Positions 56,998-64,000 of a stretch of DNA of 64,000 nt are shown piece by piece. This DNA comes from Lithospermum erythrorhizon (lineage: Eukaryota; Streptophyta; Magnoliopsida; Boraginales; Boraginaceae), in the NCBI GenBank assembly GCA_019722365.1, contig JADFUC010001627.1:62001-126000 (forward strand), read 5' to 3'. Within the stretch, counting starts at the first letter, position 1. Each line of letters begins with the position of its first letter. The notes under the pieces are model-generated. The model saw nothing but the letters and a program-made list of their open reading frames with translations. It had not been told where the DNA came from and did not search any database. Position numbers and translations under genes: made by a program.

Positions 56998-59445
56998 TGT
57001 AACAACCCACCCCATCTCGGCCGCCCGAGGCTAAGATAATCAACAACTCAGATAACAGAGTCACCAAATACGGATAACAACATAAAAAGAATTCATTCGA
57101 TGTAAATAATAATACTTTTTTAGTCCATCGTTGATCTAACAACAGATCCCAAGATAACATAACAACAATACAAACATAGATCACCCTCGAAATATGCAAC
57201 CAACAAGATTCCAACTTAAGATCCACAATACATCATAATAATAGTACGGGTCACCCACTTAATCTCAGAATATACAACATAGGAGTTCTAACAACATAAC
57301 ATGAGGAAAATATATTAGAAAGACTGCTGAGGACTTCCTATGCCACCACCACCTGACCTACGATGTTAATCCGCAACACAACGTAGCTCCTCAGCAACCT
57401 CGACGATCAACTCCTAGAAACCTGGGCATAAAATGCCCGCCCAAAGAGAATAGGGAGTAAGCTGTGAAGCTTAGTGAATACAAATACCACAAATGGTATC
57501 CAACCACATATAATCATAATTATATAATAAAGCATATGTATAACATTAAACAGACTGTTCATAGCCATCAACATCGCACGATCAAATATTCATTCAAATG
57601 AGCAACACAAACAATAAAGGTTAGTCCAGCAAAGATACATCAAACCTCCATCCACACATCCACTTCCCAATCACACCTCCACCAATATACACACATCACC
57701 CCACACACATATATATACATCACAATCCTCCCGACCGAGGCTACTCACTCAATATGCATATCACACCAAACCTCCCGAATCACCTCGGGGCTACTCACAC
57801 AATATGCATATCATGCCAAACCTCCCGGTCGAGGCTACTCACACAATGTATATATACACATATCATTCCACCCAAAATCAACCTGCAAAAAGATACACAC
57901 ACCAACCACATACAACAATACACAACCACACGCAACACAATCACATACAACACACGTGGTATAATCACAACAACTACCACAATCTCATAACATCAGTCTC
58001 AATAACAACAATCTCATAACATCAATCTCAATAACAACAATCTCATAACATCAATATACATACCAATATAGTCACATAACAAACATATACTGAATATATA
58101 ATCATATTATATATGAGAGGTCCGCATCGTGAGATTTCAGATCACTTGAGTCATGCTAAATTTAATATCTCTCTGTGCTGTCCACGCGCTAGGTCCTGCT
58201 CAACTCCTATCCAAAAACAATTATATACATTATTTCATCTCCCGATTGGTCAACATCCTCTTACACTTATTAAATCCCAATTAAAGATTAAATGTAAACC
58301 GACAACCCCGGTATAAGAATCCTAGTCCAACAAAACTACCCGATTATTGATATATCATAAGAATATAATTTTCTCCACTTAAATCCCGATTATTACACAA
58401 CATCTCATAATTCAGAATGAATACCATTATAAATCATTAAAACACCAAACTAGTAAAAACTTCTAAAATTCCAACTTTTATCAACATTCTAATTGCCCAC
58501 TTAACAACCCTAGGCGGAACGACACATACAGATCTTAACGACTAATAAACACAAAACTTCAACCATTTCACTCTCCGCTTTCTCGGTCAGCTATCCTACC
58601 TAAACCATAACACTTAATCAAATTCTAATCAATCCAACCATCAATTCCCAACTAATTAATCCATTATAATCAACCTTAATTCAAAAAACCCAATTACTAC
58701 TCAACTTCAACAACCTAACTCAACAATATCCTCTACCAATCAACATCAAACATCCAATCCACATTCCAAAAAACTACATTAAGGTCCCATCATAATACAA
58801 ATTTAAAGAAACTTAGAAAAAAGTCAAACTAAAGTCAACTAACCTAATCAATACATTTCAACCCCTAAAATCAATTATAATCACTACTAATCACATATTT
58901 CAAGCCTGGGAGGATACTTCATACAATTTCAAACTTTAAAAACTCAATTTTCAAAAGTCAAACTTACAAAATCTTATAAAATATCACCAAAGTTTCCAAC
59001 TTTCTTACCTTAACGAGTAGAAGATAATGGGTGGGAAGATGAAAATCAACTTTAAATGTCTTCTGGAAAGCCACAAAGAATCGAAGAAATTGAAGAAAAT
59101 TTTCGGGGATTGGGGGGAAGAGCCGACCGGCCAAACGAGAAGCGGAAAGTGGACGAGGATGATTTTTGGTGATAAGAACGGCGAGATAGCTGTCAGGAAG
59201 CATGTTTAGGATGTTTTAAGGTCCTGCTTTTGTTTCAAGGCTTTTATATCTCCACTTTTCGCGTTTAAATTATTATGAAACCGATTCCAAATGTAAAATT
59301 GTCCGTGACATAAAATACTACTCATATAATACTAGTCTCGGTATATCGATTTTATTCCGAAATTATTTATACTATCTCCCAAGTCCCACCACCAAACCGA
59401 TATACATATAATTATTTAATCGCTTAGGCGTAACGGATTATTTCA
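56998..59445 (-). repeat. 3' LTR of Gypsy-3, 2448 bp
   Basis: Plus-strand ends TGTAACAACCC and CGGATTATTTCA, as in Gypsy-2. On the right GGTGGGTAGAT (minus strand) is a good polypurine tract. Contains tandem repeats at 57728-57850 (about 48 bp, GAGGCTACTCAC...AATATGCATATCA) and 57981-58060 (29 bp). The short open stretches inside are not genes. Confidence 0.85.
57981..58060. repeat. 29-bp tandem repeat x 2.7
   Basis: AATCTCATAACATCA units start at 57981, 58010 and 58039, near-identical. Confidence 0.9.
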
Positions 59446-59639
59446 ATCTACCCACCTAAAATTTAGTCCTCGAATTCTCCAACACCTACTCGCCCATTCC
59501 CAATCACTTATCCAATATTTTAACATTCATCATCGCTCTTATTCTCGTATCACATGAAAGTTATCGTGACATTTCAAATCATAACTTTCTATCCTCATAA
59601 TAATTTACATGTTAACACCTATTATAATAAAGTTTAAGA

Positions 59640-61500
59640 ACTAACCTTCTATTTCGAAAGATACGGATATCGATTGACATCTTCCTCTGCTCCTACGTAC
59701 TTCCTCCACTTTGGCTTTCGCCATTACATCACTTTACTAAAAGCCTACAACTTTATTTCTCGCAACACTTTTTTCTTCATCACACTTCACCGGCCTTTCT
59801 TCATATGTAAGGTCCTCTCCAAGCTCACAATTGGTTCTCGACTTGTGGATATGGAATTCATTGGGAATATACTTTCTTAACATGACACATGAAATACATT
59901 ATGAATTCTTCCACCTCGGGAGGCAACGCCAACGATAGGCCACTGCACTAACTCTATCCAAAAATCTCACGACCGATATATCGTACTCAACTTCCTCTTT
60001 TCTCTAATCTCAAAGACACCTTTCCACGGGATATTCTCAAGAAGACTTTGTCAAGAATTGAAACGTTAAATCCACTCGGGCCACTCCATCTCAGCATACA
60101 TCTTTGGCCTATCTGCTCCACCCTCTCAAGTGCCGTTGCATCAACTTTATCCTTTCTACCGACCTTTTCACCAACTCTGAACCATATATTTTTCTATCCC
60201 CTACTATTCCAACAAACTCGAGTCCTACATTTCCCTCGCCGCATAACGCCAAACGGTGCCATCTCTCGATATCGGTACGGAAGCTTGGCTATTATATGTA
60301 AACTCCATCTTAGGCAACCTATCATCCCACCTCCGAAAAGTTCAACACACAGTTCGCAACATATCCTCCAATGTTTGAATTGTTCTCTCCGACGCTTCAT
60401 CTCGATCGCGGATGAAATGATGTACTCAAATTAACTTCACCCCATCACTTGAAATCCTTTCCAAAACTGATAGAATCTAGCATCTCGATCCGATACAATG
60501 TATTAACCGGCACTCCATGCAATCGCACAATGTGAGATCAACATACAACTCTAACTACTCGTGTGACTCCTGAAGCCCATTTAATTGGTAAGAAATGAGC
60601 CGATTGTTGTACCCACTATCATCCAAATACCATCATTCTTTCTCACGTCCTTGGAGTCCGAAAAAGAATCCATCGTAATATGCTCTCAAGTCCACTCGAA
60701 TGAAGGGCCGCAATAGCCCGTTGGATGTCGGTGTGTTCTATCTTCACTGCTGACAAGTCGACATTTTGATACAAACCGAACACTTTCCTTCATGTTAGCC
60801 ACCAATACACGGGCTTCTAAGTCTCTATACATCTTTGGTACTACCAGATGCATATTATATGGGGCATTATGAGCTTGGCCCAAAATCTCCTTTTTAATCT
60901 TGGGCAGTAAGAACTAATAATCTAATATGCATTGTAAGGGCTCCATCCTCTTTCACCACAAAACTGGCCCGGCCTGGCTTTTCACCTCCTCTTCAATTAT
61001 CTTTCGCAACCTCTCATCTTCCTGTTGCCACTCGAATATTCGATCAAGAAGAACCGGTAGAACTCTTATTTGTGCCAACAAACCGCCATCAACTCCTACT
61101 CCAAAATTAACACCAAGTCAGCTTTCATTTCATTCAATGGCCTCTTAAGCTTCTTTACGACTTAATGCATCGCCTACCACATTCGCCTTCTTTCAGATTT
61201 ACACTCAACGGAAACATCATAACGCTAATAACTCCATCCACCTTCGCCGCCTTTATCTCGTATATCTCTCGCCGGGAAGTATTTAAATTGTGGACGAAAA
61301 ACTTGGCAAGTCACACCATACAAATAATGCCTCCAAATCTTAAGCGTGAACACACACCGCAGCCTAGTTCCAAATCGTGCGCTTGGGGGAATTCTTCATG
61401 ATTTCTCAACCGCCGCGATGCATGTTACTACCTTACCATGTTGCATTTGTACATCCTAACCCTAGATGCGAAGATCACTATACACCTATTATTGGTCCAT
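59640..61500 (-). pseudogene. Gypsy-3 integrase, chromodomain-like tail and RNase H end
   Basis: Integrase N-terminal zinc-binding region in an open stretch at 60686-60883: HNAPYNMH, KMYRDLE and VSKC, the H..H...C..C pattern of gypsy integrases (EAH...Y..HPG..KMY.DL...W). Integrase end at about 60310-60210: MAPFGVMRRGKCRTRVCWN, equal to GMAPFEALYGRKCRTP.CW. The tail at 59880-59650 reads KYIPNEFHIS, the LRNK.I.L-like segment and EEDVNRYPYLS, the position and pattern of the chromodomain-like end of the Tekay/Del group. Frames broken. Confidence 0.8.
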
Positions 61501-61520
61501 CCCCGCTCTCGACGGAAGAT

Positions 61521-62480
61521 TCAACACCGAGCGGTAGTCAGTTTTCCTTTCAACTCATTGAAACACCGTTCACAATCCTCACTCCAAACAAATGGAACTC
61601 CCTTCCTAGTCAACTTGGTCATGGGTGTTGCAATAATCGAGAAGTCTTGTATAAATCTCCGATAATATCCCGCTAGGCCCAGAAAACTTCTTATTTCAGT
61701 AACACTTGTGGGTCGTTCCCAATTCATCACAACTTCAACTTTTTGAGGATCAACACTTATACCCTCTCCTGAAATCACATGACCCAGAAACTGCACCTTT
61801 CCCAACCAAAATTCACACTTGGAAAATTTAGCATACAATTCATTTCTCCTCAAAGTCTCCAACACAATTTCAAATGTTCTTCATGTTTCCTCACTACCGT
61901 AATATATCAAATGTCGCCAATGAACACCACTCACAAATTTATCCAAGTAAGAAGGAACACCCGATTCATAAGGTCCATAAACGCCGCAGTATCTGCCAAC
62001 CCAAACGGTACCTAAAAACTCGTAGCGCTCCATATCTTCGTTTCTAAATGCCAACTTCGATATATCATCTTCTTAATCCTCAATCGATGATAACCCCGAC
62101 CTCAAGTAAATATTAGAAAATACCCAGCATCCTCAATTGATCAAACCTGATCATCAATCCTAGGCAATTGATATTGATTCTTACTATTACTTTATTCAAA
62201 AGGCCTATAATCGATACACAACCGTAGATCCATCCTCTTCTCGACAAATATCACGTGAGCACCCTAAGGTGAACTACTCGTCGAATGAACTCTTATCCAA
62301 CAATTCTGCAATCAAGGCTCTTCAACTCCTTCAACTCTACAAGAGCCATCCTCTATAAGTGTGCCATGTAAATCGGAGGCACTTTCGCAGCAATTCTACG
62401 GAGAACTCCACCTCTCGCACGCGAGGAAGTCTTCGGGCAACTCTTTCGGGGAAACACATCAACATACTCTTTCACCACAC
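61521..62480 (-). pseudogene. Gypsy-3 reverse transcriptase remnant
   Basis: 114 codons open at 61521-61865: [50 protein letters not shown] and [15 protein letters not shown], the thumb/connection region of Ty3/gypsy RT. Upstream (right) to about 62480 RT is still recognisable from PEELP and EVEFS at about 62430, but the catalytic FIDD area is frame-shifted. The open stretch ends where the frame is lost before RNase H. Confidence 0.9.
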
Positions 62481-62990
62481 ACACTCCTCTTAGCCTCGAC
62501 CCTTCTTACTTGTATCAACCATTACGAGGAAGATAACTAACACATCCCCATCTCAACATCTTCTAGTAACTAAGAATGGTGCGAAAGAATTTTCTATCAC
62601 CTAGAAAAAGAGTCTTAGATTTTTGAGGACTAGATATTTCAATCTTTTTAAGATGATAATCTATCATCGCATGATGTCTCGCCAACCAACTATCCCCATA
62701 ATAAGATCAAAATCATTCATTCCCAAAGGTAAAATTTATCTCCAAACATTAATTTTCAATACTTATGGTCAATTTTGGCAATTTCATCAATCTTAATGTA
62801 CTTCCGAATCGGAGTTAGAATTAGAAGTGGTATAGCAAGAATTTCTAGTTATAGAATAAGGCCGGGAAAATTTCGTAGATACGGTTGAACGAGAAATTCT
62901 AATCAAACAAGACTTCGCTCCAACCCAAATAAATTTAGAGTACCAAGTACCACTCGGGAGAATCTTGAGCTCCCCGCCGGGTAACTACAA
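62481..62990 (-). pseudogene. Gypsy-3 protease remnant
   Basis: Reading leftwards: the DTGATHSFIS active site is not preserved, but the segment equal to GMDWL..HHA...C (about 62690-62660) and EISSP/KS.....GDRK (62640-62600) is readable over frameshifts. Parallel to 17480-17640 in Gypsy-2. Confidence 0.6.
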
Positions 62991-64000
62991 ATATTCCGAT
63001 TACCTAATTAGCTTCCAAAGACCACCTTGACTAAATTCCCAAAGAACATTACTACCTCGACTATTTCTAACTCCTCGCCTGCAGTTTTCCCTTACCACTG
63101 AATCGACTCTTACTTCCTCGGTAGTCTCCTCTCGCCGGCCGCACCGAGTAAATGTGCTAGTACTTCCACTAACACTTTGCCTATGGGGATAATTAGCAAC
63201 AATGTGCCCTTCCTGGCGGCATCCATAACAGACTGCAACTCTGTTCCGGCATTCCACAGCTTTATGACCCGGTCTACCACAACGGAAACACTCAATGTTA
63301 GTCTGCCTCCCTTGATAACCTCTGAGATCCAATTGCAAAAAGAAGCTGTCGAATAACTCGGACGAACTACCGGTGCACTGAAATGATTCTGACCCGGACG
63401 AAGCCCCGCTGGTCATCCTCCTTCCGCCGAAATCTCGAACCCGAGGGTCCACTGGGGCATTCTCAACGCTTCCCCGTCGTCCCCTATTTTTGCCCCGCCG
63501 CTTCAAGTCGCCCATCTCCATCTCGATCTCAACGCAACATTTTTCAACTCATGAAAATCCAGCGGCGTCAATACGATAACCCGTGGGCGATCTCCCATCT
63601 CATCCCGCCACGGAATCAGAATCTTCCTGCCTTTAGTCGGATTGCATAACCGAAAGAAGCGGCATAATCCCGCAGAATCGCCTCGTACTCATCCACATCA
63701 TTCAAATTTCGAGTCATTGGGAATCGATTCTAATGCGCCCATATTGAGCTCATGCACAATTCTCCCGAATAGTAAGCACAGCCCTAAGACACCTAACCTC
63801 TCCTCTAAAGGCCGAGATAACCGTAGATTACCCCACCAATCACGAGCACTCTCATGCAACAGAGGTGGCTTAACCCGACTCGCCACCCTCAATGCCCATC
63901 GGCTCGAAAATGGTCTCCAAGTCTCTAATGAACTCGATCGCCTCAATCGGTGTACCAACTCCAAAGAACTTCAGATCTTTCTTCGTAAATCAATCGAAAA
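62991..64000 (-). pseudogene. Gypsy-3 gag, incomplete at the window edge
   Basis: An open stretch of 173 codons (63000-63521) has two zinc knuckles: the first complete (C78-C81-H86-C91 of this frame), the second C98-C101-H106 with Tyr111 in place of the last Cys. A Gly/Arg/Ser-rich section precedes them. To the right, another open stretch (63698-63964) includes ESARDWWGNLR, the capsid motif LHE.AR.WW. The two are in different frames. The gag start lies at or beyond position 64000. Confidence 0.85.

Larger units (their letters stand above)
56998..64000 (-). mobile_element. Gypsy-3: Ty3/gypsy element with chromodomain-like tail, incomplete at the right edge
   Basis: At least 7 kb. 3' LTR on the left, then (leftmost being C-terminal) chromodomain-like tail, integrase, RNase H, RT, protease and gag up to the window edge; the 5' LTR is outside. 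Same family as Gypsy-2 and the solo LTR, and the best preserved of the three. Inserted into Copia-A family sequence. Several frames are open for 100-170 codons but none spans the full pol. Confidence 0.9.

Noticed and set aside
57754..58019. Thr/His/Ile-rich ORFs
   Set aside because: Translation of CA-rich tandem repeats inside the Gypsy-3 LTR.
1..64000. CRISPR arrays, bacterial operons, defence or biosynthetic gene clusters
   Set aside because: No regularly spaced identical repeats with unique spacers, no operon-like gene packing; the content is plant retrotransposons plus one plant gene.

Overview
The window looks like nuclear DNA of a flowering plant, most likely a eudicot. It is AT-rich and packed with plant-type LTR retrotransposons (Ty1/copia and Ty3/gypsy), with a plant LINE fragment and Stowaway-like MITEs. 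It holds one intact plant-specific gene, a BAHD acyltransferase. I cannot name the species. I see no rRNA, convincing tRNA, CRISPR or bacterial-type operon.

Layout. 1-979: AT-rich, no gene. 980-9200: a minus-strand copia element ('Copia-A'), split in its reverse transcriptase by a plus-strand gypsy solo LTR (3842-6469) with a perfect TTAGG target duplication. 10510-12778 and about 20684-21400: a second, shorter member of the same family ('Copia-B'), split by a minus-strand gypsy element with a chromodomain-like tail ('Gypsy-2', 12779-20678). 21592-22030: LINE reverse transcriptase fragment. 22030-23690: no recognised gene. 23693-25135: BAHD acyltransferase on the minus strand with its own TATA box. 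25215-28940: AT-rich spacer. 28941-35195: plus-strand copia element with short LTRs and all domains ('Copia-C'). 35196-37521: spacer with an exon/intron-like piece and degenerate tandem repeats. 37522-47824: plus-strand SIRE-type copia element of about 10.3 kb with gag, two tandem copies of the gag-end/protease segment, integrase, RT, RNase H and an extra envelope-like ORF. 47926-48631: two MITE-like elements. 50600-52200: minus-strand copia pol remnant of another family ('Copia-D'). 52226-56997: LTRs and 3' ends of the Copia-A family. 56998-64000: minus-strand gypsy element ('Gypsy-3') running off the right end.

How it fits together. All element coding regions are broken by stops and frameshifts, so none looks autonomous. 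They act on the locus as nested insertions: copia first, then gypsy into copia, then LTR-LTR recombination. Only the acyltransferase has an open frame over its full family length, and it stands alone with no recognisable pathway neighbour. I found no new biological system. The most unusual points are the duplicated protease segment in the SIRE-type element, its envelope-like ORF behind an internal TATA-like sequence, the shared flank behind both LTRs of Gypsy-2, and a pair of perfect palindromes beside the LINE fragment. Domain and family names come from reading translations by eye; no database search was run.
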